Of a DNA stretch of 64,000 nucleotides, positions 44,234 through 56,123 are shown in pieces. The DNA lies in the NCBI GenBank assembly GCA_047967505.1, contig CM106538.1, one strand, 5' to 3'. Positions within the stretch are counted from its first letter, which is position 1, and each line of letters opens with the position of its first letter. The notes under the pieces were generated by a model. The model saw nothing but the letters and a program-made list of their open reading frames with translations. It was not told the origin of the DNA and ran no database searches. This DNA comes from Dipteris shenzhenensis. Lineage: Eukaryota > Polypodiophyta > Polypodiopsida > Gleicheniales. The position numbers and the translations under genes are program-made.

Positions 44234-45620
44234 GCAAATTTGTCAAGAGGTGGAGCAGGTGCCTCTTTCACAAGTGTGGGTGTTGATGTAGGTGTGTTAG
44301 GGAGGTTAGAGATGCACTAGTGTGGTAGGGACTGTTGTGTTAATAATGTGCCTAGGATGGTCCCATGTGAGTGCAAAAATGTGCATGTGTAGACGAATCA
44401 TCAATTGGAGGTCATGGTGGAAATTTATGAGTGAATTAGTGCAAAAGGGGACCCACACAAGGACGCAAATCAACAAGTGCTAGGGATGATGAAATGGTGT
44501 AAAATGGACTGGAAAAATGCCTTGTAGTGTGATGTTTCCATGTGCAAAACAGTGGTTCAAACTGGGTTCAATTCAACCGCCAAACAAGTGAGTTATGGAG
44601 GGTCAAATGTGGGTCAAAATGAGGCCCTTTTTTGGGATGGGGGGATCCTTTGGCCAAAAGTGTGGTGTGAATGGGCCTAATATTTGAGGGAATTGGACTA
44701 GGGTAGTCTAACTAGCTAGTTAGCCTAAGCATCCAGTTACTTCAATGAGCCAATTACTATAATTATTGGTTAGAGTCACTATTAGTTAGAGTAGCCGTTA
44801 GTTAGAGTAACTATCTATTATTGTAACCTAACTTAGTCTAACCTAACCTATCTATCAGTTACACTAACCTAATGACAACTAAGCTAGTTAACCTAATCTA
44901 ATAGCAATTAGCCTAACCTAGCAATAGTTGCTCTAGCCTAGTGGCAGTTAACCTAACTAGTGGCAATTAACCTAACTAGTGGCAGTTAACCTAATCTAGT
45001 GGCAATTAACTTAACTAGAGTTAGTGGTTAGGTTAAGGTTAACACCTCTCTTTTTTTAAAGGTGTGTGGTTTTGGAGGGAGTGGTGGTCGTCGGTGGGTG
45101 GGTGGATGGCTAGGTTATTGCTACGAGAAGCACTCGAAGCAATTCGACGATGAGGATGGGAGTAGGATGGTGGTCAATGGAGAGGGATGAGGGTCTTCAG
45201 TAGGGCTCAAAATGAGAAAGAGGATCGAGTCTAGATGTGAAAGAAGAAGAATGAGGGGATGGAGTGGGTTTTTATAGGAATGGAGGAGGGAGGGGTTTAG
45301 GGTTTGGTATAAACCCTAGAACCTTCCCGTACCATGACTTTTAATGGTTTGCTCGGATCGCTCTTCTATAAAAAGGTAAAATGCTTGAAATTGTGAGCTC
45401 TACAGATTGGTCTCCATTAGATAACCTGATTTTTTTTTCAAGTGGTTTCTTTTTTAGAAATAAAAATTTTATAAAGATAATAACCCAAGGTTGATGCTTG
45501 GGTTTGATACTTTTGGAAAATTTTTCACTCTCCTAGCCCTTGAGTAATATGACTGTCATAGTTTGAGGTAGTTTGCCCTTTACACATACTTGTGTATGCT
45601 TACTCATTACTTAAGATGGT
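44234..45620. other. Untranslated leader of the Gypsy relic, with short repeats
   Basis: Between gag and primer site. 44690-45040 is a run of short units CCTAACTAGTGGCAGTTAA and GTTAGAGTAACTA. 45060-45300 is G/A-rich. No gene seen. Confidence 0.5.
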
Positions 45621-45623
45621 AGT

Positions 45624-45643
45624 CTCCTCAGCAACAGTGCCAA
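45624..45643 (-). promoter_or_regulatory. Gypsy primer binding site, Athila/Tat-like
   Basis: The minus strand reads TTGGCACTGTTGCTGAGGAG, close to the TGGCGCCGTTGCCGGGGA found after the 5' LTR of Athila/Tat-type plant Gypsy elements. It is directly next to the candidate LTR end (TGTTATC on the plus strand at 45645). Confidence 0.6.
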
Positions 45644-45644
45644 A

Positions 45645-46363
45645 TGTTATCTTTTCCACGGCTTTCGCAGGAAGAGTAAGGTATTCTTAGCATGCGGGGT
45701 TCCGAGGCTTTTTGTCACCTACAGATATATCGGTGTCATTTGTAGTATAAGTGTAGCTGAGGACCTCGGGTCATATTCCGATGAGAGATGTAAGCTTAAA
45801 TGTGGTAAGGAAACATCCCACATGTTTGTATGAAAGGAACGTGCATCATCATGGTTGGGGTAATGAAGGGTTTTGCCTCCATTGGGGGTTTAAAGGTTTA
45901 GAAAGAGTTTAAGGGTTAGAGGGAGGTTCAGGGTTTAGAAGAGGTTCCAAGGTTTAGAAGGGGTTTCAAGATTTAGAGAGGTCCCAAGGTTCAAAAGGAG
46001 TTTAAGGGTTAGAAGGAGGATCCAAGGTTCAGAGTAGAATATAAGGCAAAGCATCCGTTCCTTATAGATCATGAAGGTCAAAGGTTGAGGGACTAAGGGT
46101 TTAGGGGGAGCATAGGAGTGGGAGATGAAGAAGGTGTAAGAGCATGGGAGAGGAGTAGAGAGGAGGAGGGAGGAGGAGAGGGAGGAGAAGGGAGAAGGAG
46201 AGGGAGAAGAGAAGTTGGGAGAAGGAGAGGGAGAGGAGGGGTTGCAAATTTGGAGGAGAGGGGACAAGGAGTTGCAAGGTTAGGACATGCTTTTGGAGGT
46301 GGAGTGCAAGGAAGCATGGATACTTGGGGACAATTACTTGGAATACAAAACTAGAACTCAACA
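45645..46363 (-). repeat. Candidate 5' LTR of the Gypsy relic
   Basis: The boundary at 45645 is set by the primer site. The far boundary at 46363 is a guess from ACTCAACA (TGTTGAGT on the minus strand). Inside are degenerate GGTTTAGAAGGGGTTCCAAGG-type repeats (45890-46060) and a G/A-rich tract (46130-46260). The partner LTR was not found. Confidence 0.4.
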
Positions 46364-46439
46364 CAATGTCCCAAAGGATGTGGGATTCATTCCATTACAT
46401 GGGGTATTTATATAAGTTGGAGAGCTTCTCTCTCTACAT

Positions 46440-46735
46440 GTAGGAGTTGTAAGACATTCTTTCTCTACATGCATAACTTGCATCTAGAAATTGCATTGAG
46501 GAGTTGCATGTTGCATGTCAAAGTTGTATGTTGCATGTAGGAACTACAGTTCCTACATGTAGGAGTTGCATGTAGAATATGCATATAGGAGTTGCATGTA
46601 GGACTTGTATGTAGAACATGCATGTAGGAGTTGCACATAGAACTTGCATGTAGGACTTGCATACATGTAGAACGTGCATGTAGGAGTTGGATGTAGGACA
46701 CGCTTATAGGAATTGCATGTAGATCTTTGCATGTT
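46440..46735. repeat. Minisatellite of GCATGTAGGAGTT units
   Basis: Roughly 18-20 bp units around TTGCATGTAGGAGTTGCATG and ACTTGCATGTAGGA are repeated about fifteen times with variation. Not coding. Confidence 0.8.
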
Positions 46736-46789
46736 GAAGATAGTTTTTGAGGATTCCTAAGGGAGATTATTCCTAGCCTTATGCAAGTA

Positions 46790-47238
46790 ACAAGGGAAGC
46801 TTTACCGCTACTCTACACACACATTCTATGCTACCTAAGTCCATGTTGGCACATAGGCAGCAACAGGTGGTGCAGTGTCATGGATGTCTTGTGCACAAAA
46901 GTGTCTACCACAGAGGCCGAGTACATATTGCAACCAAAGAGGGTTGCAAGGGAGATATATGGATTGATCAGCTAGTGAGAGATTTGGTGATTCTTACAAG
47001 TATACTAACATTGCATAGTGATTCCATGAGTGCCATTCAACTAACATGGAATCCGGTCTTTCATTCAAAGACCAAACACATTGAGGTCAGGTACCATTTC
47101 ATCAGGGAGGTACTTGAGGACAAGCACATAGAGCTTACAGTCAAGGTTCATACAGAAGATAACCCTGCAGATATGTTGATGAAGAGTCTATCTAGTCAGC
47201 GGTTTGAGTATTGTCGCATGTTGATGGGCATTAGATAG
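46790..47238 (+). pseudogene. Copia RNase H C-terminal fragment
   Basis: Residues VSTTEAEYI, then HSDSMSAIQLTWNPVFHSKT, KHIEVRYHFIREVLEDKHIE, and VHTEDNPADMLMKSLSSQRF are the hallmark C-terminus of Copia pol. Frames change once near 46920. It ends MLMGIR, followed by a purine tract (AAGTGAGAGGTTTTGGGGG, 47280-47298) that would prime plus-strand synthesis, and a probable 3' LTR remnant. Confidence 0.85.
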
Positions 47239-47298
47239 TATGCTCACTAGTTGTCCTCCCTTAAAGGCCCATTGGCCTTTAAGTGAGAGGTTTTGGGG

Positions 47299-47480
47299 GT
47301 TAAATGCCACTATGCCTTAACCCCAGTTATGTACATTGCTCAAACAAACACATATATATATATGGATGATATAGAAGATTAGGGTGTTTTGCACCCACCA
47401 AAATTTGTGTGGCTCTCTTGTAGCTCTCCCTCTCTCTCACCCTCTTTCGTTCCACTTCCATTGAGAGCACTTTCATAATG
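47299..47480 (+). repeat. Probable 3' LTR start of the Copia relic
   Basis: It begins after the purine tract with TTAAATGCCACTATGCC and includes ACATATATATATGG and a TCTCCCTCTCTCTCACCC stretch as in the other Copia LTRs here. The boundaries are uncertain. Confidence 0.35.
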
Positions 47481-47945
47481 GTGATTAAGATTCATGATTT
47501 ACGTCAGTGGTAATTACTACCACATTCCGCTAATGGTGGTGGATAAGATTTCACCGAGGTAGCGTCTAAGATTACCAGTCACGTTTGTGGTGGCGGATAA
47601 GATTCCATCTCGCTGGTAGTTAATTACCAGCCATCGCAATGGACCACAATTACTCATCTACTAGTTATCATGATCGGGCTTGCATGATCAGTAGAGTTTA
47701 GTTAATTACCAGTCTCACTGGGCTTCCATTCCTAGTAGAGTGCATGGTAATGAGTGATTAAGGGTTATCAAGCTTCATGATTAACGTTTGTATGGTAATT
47801 GTTGCCACCTTTTGCCGTTGGTTGCAACCAGTGGGGGTGGCTCTAAGGTGGCATCTAAGATTACCAGCCATGTTTGTGGTGGTGGCTAAGATTCCACCGG
47901 GCTGGCAGTTAATTATCAGCCACCGCACTATGTCCCGAAGTTTAA
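47481..47945. repeat. Degenerate repeats with TTACCAG and GATAAGATT motifs
   Basis: Units of about 80-100 bp with GGTGGTGGATAAGATTCCAC and AAGATTACCAGTCACGTTTG are repeated three or more times. Non-coding, of unknown origin, between Copia and Gypsy relics. Confidence 0.55.
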
Positions 47946-48049
47946 CCAACACCGTGCAAATCTAAAGAAGGATGCCACACCAACTAAAATGCAATGATAC
48001 TACATGAACCCTTGCATTGCATAGCTGGTGAAGACTAAATTAGAGTGAC

Positions 48050-48500
48050 TATTGCAGGTGGGATTCATCACACCCATTGAAAAATCGGAGTGTATTTCTC
48101 CAATAATTATCATGCTAAAGAAGAACAAAAAGCTACAGTTCTGTGTGGACTACCGCAAACTCAATGCAGCTATTGTAACCACTCCCATATATGAATTCTA
48201 TGCTTGATGAGGTGGCGGGGCATGAATTAGTATATTCCTTTTGAGATGGATACAACGGCTACAATGAGATTAGAATGGCCCCGGAGGACCATTCAAAGAC
48301 CACGTTTATCACACTGCATGGGGGGTGTATGTCTACAAAGTGATGTGGTTTGCTTTGCGAAGTGCGCCATCCACGTTTTAGCATGCCATGTAGGAGATCT
48401 TTGAAGAATACTCGACGAACTTTGTGAGAAACTTCTTGGATGATCTTAGTGTGTTCACTGAGAAGGGAAAGCACCCTAATGCTATGCTTTCTTGCAGACA
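48050..48500 (+). pseudogene. Gypsy reverse transcriptase fragment
   Basis: The plus strand gives GFITPIEKSECISPIIIMLK, KKLQFCVDYRKLNAAIVTTP, DEVAGHELVYS, YNGYNEIRMAPEDHSKTTFI and TNFVRNFLDDLSVFTE (the YxDD region as FLDD). Frameshifts and stops break it. It is isolated, with no gag or integrase next to it. Confidence 0.85.
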
Positions 48501-51368
48501 TTGATCTCTAGTTTGGATGAAAATCATTGGACTCTAGCTTTTTATGTTTTGAGGATGTCCTTAGACTCCATTTTTACTATGTAAATGGATTCATTTAACT
48601 TAGCATTTAAAATGATGTTTGAAATTTATGATTTCCTATGTCAACTTCCATCTCTAAAAATTTCTAATCATTGAAGTTTTTCAAAGGACTCTTGTACCTC
48701 CCTTAGGACTCTTAACCTAAAGCTTTGGAATTTATAATAGCTACAAAGTCAAAAGCATTTGTGGGGGTAGTTTTTATCATGATCTTATTCAAAAGTAGAA
48801 AACACCCACAGACTAGTAGCTTTTTTGGTTAAGTCAATTTTTTTACATTAAGGCAATTTATTCCATTGTTTGAGAGGTCATGGATGTATCCACAAATCTT
48901 GACATGTAAATGAAATGTTCATTAGTGAACCTAAAGCTTGAAAAAATTAGATTGTAAAGGCATTCTACAAGGGATCATAAAATTGTTTATAAATCATTAG
49001 ACCAAATTTTATGCAAGAGGTAAAAGCTAGCATCTAGATCCACTCAATTTCCACATTGCTATGTACATGAATGTTATGACATGTTGCACCATGTGTGACC
49101 TGGCTGGCGGTTCACCCCATGTTGGGTTAGACATTATGAGGTGCCAAAAGGTTTAGGGTCATATTTATATAAAAAATAGATTGTCCACAACAATATGGTG
49201 TAGGATCCAAAAGGTTTAGGTTAAATCTAATGTTAGAATACATTTATACATTTCTAGTGTATAAGGGACATAAATTGTTACCTCAACCTTTTGGTTTCTT
49301 TCTCTGTCTTTTCTTGCATGCCTTTCCATTTAACCATAAGGCTTGGAGATACAACTAGAGCAAATGTAGTGTTTGATGGTGAATCAAAGGGGACCTGATT
49401 TATGACTTAAACTATTTGGTCTAAGAGTTGTGGGGAGGAGGGCTTATTAGGGGCAAGATCAACCTCAAAATGTGATTAGTGCAAGGGGGGAAAAGGGTGG
49501 GGATTTTTGGGATCCCAAAGGGCAAGGTTTTGGGGGGGGAAATTGAAGTAAGAAAGCATTCTCCTATTATGCTATGCTCCGTTCCACCACCAAGAATCTA
49601 ATCTACTCTTCTTCTCCATCTTCTCCAAGGCTGCTCAATTTATCTAAGGTTCTATTCTATCCTCTCTAAGGCCTTTTTATCCTCTCCACAATCTTGTCTA
49701 TAAGCTGCTCTCTGCTCTCTTGTTGTTGTTGGCTGACCACAACTACCTTCTTTTGGAATTGAACTCAATTTTAGGTGTTGATGCCGTCTATGGAGATGTC
49801 ATATTAGCTAGTTTATGCTATGCTTCATAAAAGTTTTGGTTTTCAACCTTGTAGATGACACCATCATTGTTTTAGATCATGAGTTTGGACGTGTTCTTGG
49901 ATTCATCTCTTAGAAGATCAGGCATATACCACTCTTGACCTTGATAGCATGCTAGAACACAATGATTGCTAATTGATTGTCTACCCTATGCACTGCACTG
50001 GAACAAATGCAAACCAAAGGAAGGACTTTGAACCAAAGGGACATGTGTTACTCTCATGGACACTCAGACCTCATGCAATGAGCAATCAATCTCGTGCAAG
50101 AGAACCTTACACAAGTACTCCCTCCAAGTCTGGCCCTCTAGGCCTCAAAGGCTAGCTTACCAAAGTTCTATTAAACAACTGACCAAGCTACCAAACTACC
50201 TTATGGTAGGTCTTGTTAGTGTGTGGTCACCTCCCCATCTATCATCCCCAAATAGAGGATATCAAAGGGTAGGCATACTTGTGTATGTTAGATGACATGT
50301 GGGCATTGTTTTGGGATGCTACATGGGTGGATCTGACATGGAATATAGAGCTACCACATGGACAACACATTTGTTATCATGTGGGAAGCATATAGATAAA
50401 CAAAACACAAGAAAAGGGGCTACCACATCGGCAACACATAAGGTTGCCATGTGGGTGCTATAATCAAAAGAATACCTTGCCATGAGTAGAGGTCCTGGTG
50501 GAGAGATTTGGTACGAAGTAGAAAAGTGGCCAAGTATGGACTGGTTGAAGCAATCTAGAGGAGATCAAGAGGTTGACATTTTGGAGTAGATAAATTTAGA
50601 TGTAGCAAATTGGGATGGTCAAGAACTATTTGGGATTGTAGGCACCTACACAATAATTTGTACCAGTGCTTGTAGCAATACTCGATGGAGAGGGAGTAGT
50701 GATTTCAAGGTTGGAACAAGTTGAGAAGTATGCAGAGATGCCAAGGGAAATATGCAACTATTAGGTTAACAGTCCCAGGCCAGCAAAAAAGCCAGAAGGT
50801 GATATGGGCTGGGACATTCGTAATTAGCTACATGGCCAAGTGGGTTAGCAAATGCAAGTTAGGGCCATCCAACCAAGTTGGCCCCCACATACCAATATGT
50901 CAAGTGGGTGGGGCCACTTCGACGACCATTCTAGGCTATTGGGTTTACCAAATTTTGGGCTATAGGCCCTTATAAAAAGAGTCCTTTGGGAGTTCATCCC
51001 TACATAAAATTTGAAGCAGGTTGGAGCTGCAAAGAGCATCTCTCAACTTCATTTATTGGAGCACACACGTGCAGCAAAAGGGAGGTGGCTATTGTAGGGA
51101 TCAAAGAGCTCAAAATTCTTCATTTTTTGGCTATCTTCTAGGGTAGCAAGTTGCTTCTAGGACCAAATCTTATAGCTAAAAATCTTGTTGAATTTTGACC
51201 TCATGAATGGCTAATTTGTACTTTTATATCATTGGAATTATTGTGCCCATTTGATGTTTCATGAGCACTTAGAGATAGGGGTATGATAAGGGAGGTGGAT
51301 TAGTGATTTTGTACTGAACCATGTAATCCTCAATGCAAGGAAATTGCCTCTTAGATAGTGCATGAGAG
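48501..51368. other. 2.9 kb without recognisable genes
   Basis: Mostly AT-rich, with G-rich patches near 49440-49560 and CCACATGG(G)-type short repeats near 50280-50460 (CTACCACATGGACAACACAT, CTACCACATCGGCAACACAT). No RNA gene or terminal repeat recognised. It may be unrecognised retroelement interior, since the LTR at 51369 is Copia-like. Confidence 0.4.
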
Positions 51369-51721
51369 TGTTGAGATATCGAGCTCCACTCGCGATATGC
51401 CAGGGTGACTGTTGTGTATTTATGTCACCGACTTGTTAGCTGGAGATGCGGTTGGTACACCGCCCACGAATAATAGTTGGATGACAGCTATCCTTATCTA
51501 CTCTAGTTTGTGGCTCAGTTAGTATGCCACCTTAGTTAGTTGAGTTTGGTTTGAGACCCACATATAGGGTTCTTCTATTTTCTTTGTATTTGAGTTATTT
51601 TGGCTTTCACAACTAAGAAGAGGAAAACTGTTTTCAGCCTCCACCTTTGTGTGTATTCCCCCATTGTGCTTGTGAGAAAGCCTCAAGTGAGACTCCTTCC
51701 CTCTCTCCCACTATCTTGACA
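51369..51721 (+). repeat. Copia-type LTR (353 bp) followed by a primer site
   Basis: TGTTGAGATATCGAGCTCC starts it, CTATCTTGACA ends it, and TGGTATCAGAGCC (51722-51734), the initiator tRNA-Met primer site, follows at once. No second LTR is in the window and the interior soon gives way to a Gypsy fragment on the other strand, so this is the left end of a truncated element. Confidence 0.75.
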
Positions 51722-51769
51722 TGGTATCAGAGCCTTGTTCGTGGTAAGGAGCTCAAGAAAGCAAACCAA

Positions 51770-52281
51770 GTTCGCAGTGTCCTGGTAAGAGGACCAGTGT
51801 TGCTTTCCTTTTTCGAGTTTGGGAGCAAATCTCTGCAGGTAGCACAGCCAGAAGTGCAAGAGTGCACTGTCTCACCACTTTGGAACAGCATCTATTTGAA
51901 ATAGTGTGGCATCTGGTAAGTTGTCTTCTATCCCAGTGGCTTCTTTTCCCGACTTGACACGAGATGTGATCGGCAATGTAGTGTTGGGCACCCTTGCGGA
52001 CCACTATTTTGAAGTTGAATTCTTGAAGCAAGAGGAGCCATCTGGTTATTCTTCTTGTTGTACACGGACGGTTCACAAGATAAAGCAATGCTTGATGGTC
52101 GGTGTAGAAGACAAAATCATTTGCCCCAGTAGATAGTGCAAAAATTTCTTTACACTATACATCATTGCTAGGGCTTCTCTTTCTGTGGTGGTATAGTTGA
52201 TCTCTGCATCATTGAGTTGTCGACTCGTGAAGTAGAATGGGTAGTCTTTCTTATGTTCACCAGGTTGACAAAGCACACTCC
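51770..52281 (-). pseudogene. Gypsy RNase H fragment
   Basis: The minus strand gives YPFYFTSRQLNDAEINYTTT, EREALAMMYSVKKFLHYLLG (near 52260-52130) and then RRITRWLLLLQEFNFKIVVR, KGAQHYIADHISC (near 52060-51950). These are the start and end of the Ty3 RNase H domain. It is broken by frameshifts and cut on the right by the CACTA terminus at 52282. Confidence 0.85.
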
Positions 52282-54022
52282 CACTACTACACATGGATCC
52301 TATTGCGACGTTTACGTACCGACGTTTAGCGCTCGCTTAGCGTTAATCGTCGGTATGAAAAGCGGGTTTCGTAAATTGTCGCTATATAGCGACTGTTGCT
52401 GAAAGTCGCTATATAGCGACACTGATACAAAATATTATAGCGACGTTTTTACAGATAGGTTTTTTTTTTTTTAAAGGCCTTAAAAGTTAGTTTTTTCCAA
52501 TGATAAATTTTTTTAAATTTTCATACATGTTTGAGCTCATAGAGAATTAAAAAATGAGAGCATGTACATCAAGCCTTTGAAGCTCATATATTCATGTCTA
52601 AGTTTGAGATGAGAAAAATCAAATAAGAGCATTTACATCAACTGTTTCATCTTGAGCCAAGTCTAAGGCACCAAGCAAGTCTATCTCTAACTCTATACCG
52701 AGTTGATCTCCTATATCATCATCGTACGCTAGCATCGTACTTTCACCTAAAAGTATTTGATCATCTTCTTTAATAAAGCTTAAGTGTGGTGATTGATCTT
52801 GATGATTGTTGTCTTCTTCGTCAATATCGTGATCTCCATCCTCCTCCCATGCGATGTCATTATGCGCATCTTCCTCTTGGCTCATATGGTGATCTACATC
52901 TTTTTCGCTAGATTCATCAATTGGATCCGGCATTGGTAGTGGCATCTCCATATCCACATCTCGATCTTCAAAAATTTGCTTACTTCGTGGTGCAACTTGG
53001 ATCACATACCACCATCTTGGATCAGAACGATCCGGATGAAAAACCACCTATATTGAAGATGGGTGACAAATGTTGTCAATTATATATATGAAATTATGCT
53101 CAAGTACATGTATCAATGGACTTTAAAAACGAAAGCTTCGACTAATTAAATCATTAGTATGCACCTGCTCACAGTGCTCGGGAAGAACAAAAGTATCACT
53201 TTCATCGGTTCAATGTTTGGTGGAGTCTATTGCAAAGAGACCGCTACTATCTTTTCTCACTGTCACATGGGGACCGTTGTAAGTAGTTCTAAACCATTTT
53301 ACATCAAGAATGAAAATAGTAAATCGTCTGAAATCAATTTCATAGATGTCGCGTATGGTTCCACAATAATCCAACTGTGAGGAGAGAAGATTGGTATCCG
53401 AAGCACTTTCTCGGCTATCTTGTGTGAAGTTAGCCATGACTCCACAATCATACATGACTCTCTTTGAATCGATGCGTTCCATGTGAAAATGTCGTCCATA
53501 TGACCATAATGCACTGTACTTTTTGTACTGTAAAAGAGCATCATTAAAACAATGAAGATGCACCTATTTCATAGCATATATCGCCACAAATAATTACTTA
53601 ATTACGTCAAGAGATAAGAAACTTACATGCATCATGCATCCAGATGATAACTCTCGCTCGCGCTCGTTTATTGTCTCTCCATCACGTTCGGCTTTACGTA
53701 GAGCCAGTTGTAGCCAATCAAGTGACATGTGAGTAGGGAGAAGAGCCAGATCTCATGGATATGGTTGTGATCGCCTGTACATTACTCTGAATCTCGTCCT
53801 TGCATTTATTCTTTCTGCTTTGGCCACTTCATATCTCTCAATCCACTTCTGCATCTCAGGGCTATTGAGGATACAAAACTTATTGAATTTCTCCATTTTC
53901 TCTTCGCTCATCTTTCTTTCAATCCCTTTTCCTTGGGGAACCTCGCCAACGATGCGATCATCATCCTTGTTGTGCCAAGCTTGCGGCATATCAGGATTTG
54001 TGGATGCAAGAAATAGTTGCAT
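52282..54022 (-). mobile_element. CACTA element 5, truncated, canonical terminus
   Basis: CACTACTACACATGG at 52282 is a canonical CACTA end. Within 170 bp the palindrome TCGCTATATAGCGA occurs twice (52379-52392, 52406-52419) together with GCGACG(T)TTT units, typical of subterminal repeats. Minus-strand transposase exons follow up to about 54022, where homology stops, so the other half is missing. It is a different family from elements 1-3. Confidence 0.75.
52619..54022 (-). pseudogene. 3' exons of TNP2-type transposase (DUF4218 end, DUF4216, acidic C-terminus), element 5
   Basis: From right to left: 54022-53630 holds MPQAWHNKDDDRIVGEVPQG and FCILNSPEMQKWIERYE (end of DUF4218). 53563-53165 holds ALWSYGRHFHMERIDSK, DYCGTIRDIYEIDFRRFTIF and LDVKWFRTTYNGPHVTVRKD (DUF4216). 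53047-52619 is the acidic C-terminal exon beginning VVFHPDRSDPRWWYVIQ. Exon order is the same as in element 1. N-terminal exons are absent. Confidence 0.85.
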
Positions 54023-54059
54023 CTTTCACAAGCACCCCTAGCTCCAAGACTGAATCATG

Positions 54060-55370
54060 TTCCTGTCCGGACCCAAGTCCCACAATTACTTAGGAATACA
54101 AATCCATGACCATATCCAAGAGCACCAAATCTAGCTCCTCTGATGGCTCCAATACAACAACTTCAAGCCGGAGGAGGTGGATTCACAATTCGAGTATGAA
54201 GTTGAGTACCCAGTGTACTATGTGGAAGGAGCAGAAGGTTTAATACTTGTCTATGCAAATCAAGTTTTTCCCAACAAATATCGAGTGCCAATCAAGTGCT
54301 GCTGTTTGGAGAGAATCATCGGATCACAGAGTGTCCTCATCGTGGTAGCCCCAATACTTTTCAACCACACTGTAGAGATTGTGGCATTGGACATGCATGT
54401 ATGGATTGCCCCATGAAAAATAAGGTCCCACAACAAAATGAGGCTAAGCTTGATGTCCCAATCAACATTATTGGGATGGACCATCAAAGTCTAGGACCGG
54501 CAAGTATATTATCATAACCCATGAATGTAATTACATGCCAAGGGTCCTAATGTTACAATTCAATCAAGGGTCTTAATATTCTAATTCAATCAAGAAGACC
54601 TCTGCAAAAGAAAGCACAAGTGCTTATACCTCCGAGCCGAAGCAATGAACAACCAAGTTCATTCACATCAGCTTCTGATCCTCAAATAAAAGAAGCTCCA
54701 TATCCTAACGTAAAAATGGAGGAGGATCAATTTCAAGCACTTCAACAATGGGTGCATAAAGAACAAGCTCAATTCGAGGCTGAGAAGCAAACACAAGATC
54801 CAATCCCTAACTTGGCGAGGGCCCCAGCAAGTATTGACATTGTCCTCGAGCCTTTGTTCCAGCAAACAATAAGATCCACAACATAATGTACCAGCATGCC
54901 AACTTGAAGGTGCCACACTCTCTAGCATTCTAAGTTGCCCAGTGTCAATTCCCATTGGGATCCTCTTACAAAATTGTTCCCATCTCTGGGAGAGTTTCAA
55001 AGGATGGATTGAATTAGTAAATCCCCCTCTACCTATGGAATACATAGAAGATATCCCTGTGCAGATGCGTGAGAGAGATGACATACACAACATCACCATG
55101 TCTTTGATCCATAAAGCATATGATGCAGTCCATGCCATAGTGGATGGTGGTGTAGTTGTGAATGTCATATCCAAGGAGCTCTATGATGAATGGGGTCTCC
55201 CACCAATGCAAAATGCTAACTTCAACACACGCCTTGCAGATGATTCACGTGCAAAGCCCTTGGGAATAGTGAATGGACTGTCAACAAAAGTCACAGGAGT
55301 CCACTTTTCTCTAGTCTTGGATTCCAATTTTTATAGACTCTTAGAAATCAAATTGAAGTTAAAATCTTAG
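54060..55370 (+). pseudogene. Gypsy gag-protease fragment
   Basis: Changing plus-strand frames give a zinc-knuckle-like HCRDCGIGHACMDCP near 54370-54415 and, from 55100 to 55320, the aspartic-protease block AVHAIVDGGVVVNVISKELY with NTRLADDSRAKPLGIVNGLS. The active-site triplet reads DGG rather than D(S/T)G. It stops near 55370, where a Copia fragment on the other strand begins. Confidence 0.7.
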
Positions 55371-55379
55371 ACATTCACA

Positions 55380-55540
55380 AGTCTTGGATTCCAATTTCCA
55401 TATATGATTTCTAAGTTGTGTTAGATTTTTGAAGTTGGCATGTCCATATATTTTATGCCATAATTTTGAAAGCTCATTTGCAGCCTCCTGACATAGATTG
55501 ATAGCATTGAACGATGATCTAGTACTGATGCGAGCATTAT
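55380..55540 (-). pseudogene. Copia gag-pre-integrase fragment, interrupted by element 2
   Basis: ELSKLWHKIYGHANFKNLTQ on the minus strand is the Copia gag-pre-integrase motif (LWHxRLGHxN). The frame is cut at 55543 by element 2. The right flank at 63118 onward should be its upstream part; GGKS-poor short frames there do not prove it. Confidence 0.7.
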
Positions 55541-55559
55541 ATACACAACAAGACAAAGC

Positions 55560-55800
55560 ACCCATAGACGCGCACACAGACGCATTTCGTGAACTAAATA
55601 AAAAACTTACGGGTGCATCTATTTTTGCGTCTGGAGACCCACGTCTAATTGCGCGTCTATATATCAGACACACGTGCGTATAGACGCACAGTTAGACGCA
55701 TACATAGACACACTTATAAACGCGTTTATAGACGCACATATAGCCGCAAGTTGAATAGACATACACATATATAAATGCGTTTTTAAACGCACTGATAGAT
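55560..55800. repeat. Left subterminal GACGCG array of element 2
   Basis: Units ATAGACGCGC, TAGACGCACA and AAACGCG in both orientations, corresponding to 10910-11185 of element 1. A (TTTA) microsatellite follows at 55806-55830. Confidence 0.85.
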
Positions 55801-56123
55801 GCGCTTTATTTATTTATTTATTTATTTACAGAATACTGTGTATGTTGTGTATGCTATATAGTTACAAGAATCCCATATCCACATTGTGTAATTCAATTCT
55901 TACAGCCAACCGTATTTTAATTACAATTCCAAATAAAACATTACAACTCCAAAATGCAATAAAATTGAAAGCTCAAAAAGTGCTTGTATATACATATAGC
56001 ACGAAGCTAAGCCATGTCATGTGGCTTCAAGTACAAAAAATAAGAGGAGTGTATATACAAGAGGCACAAAGCCAAGCCAGTGGCTTTAAGTACAAAAAAG
56101 AGTAGCTAGCAATACTTATATGA

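Noticed and set aside
43821-44291. Plus-strand 156-codon frame
   Set aside because: Antisense shadow of the minus-strand Gypsy gag fragment.
44513-44529. GCCTTGTAGTG as the right end of element 4
   Set aside because: Similar to reversed CACTACAAG but flanked by TGA and not GTT, without subterminal repeats, and placed inside the Gypsy leader between gag and primer site.
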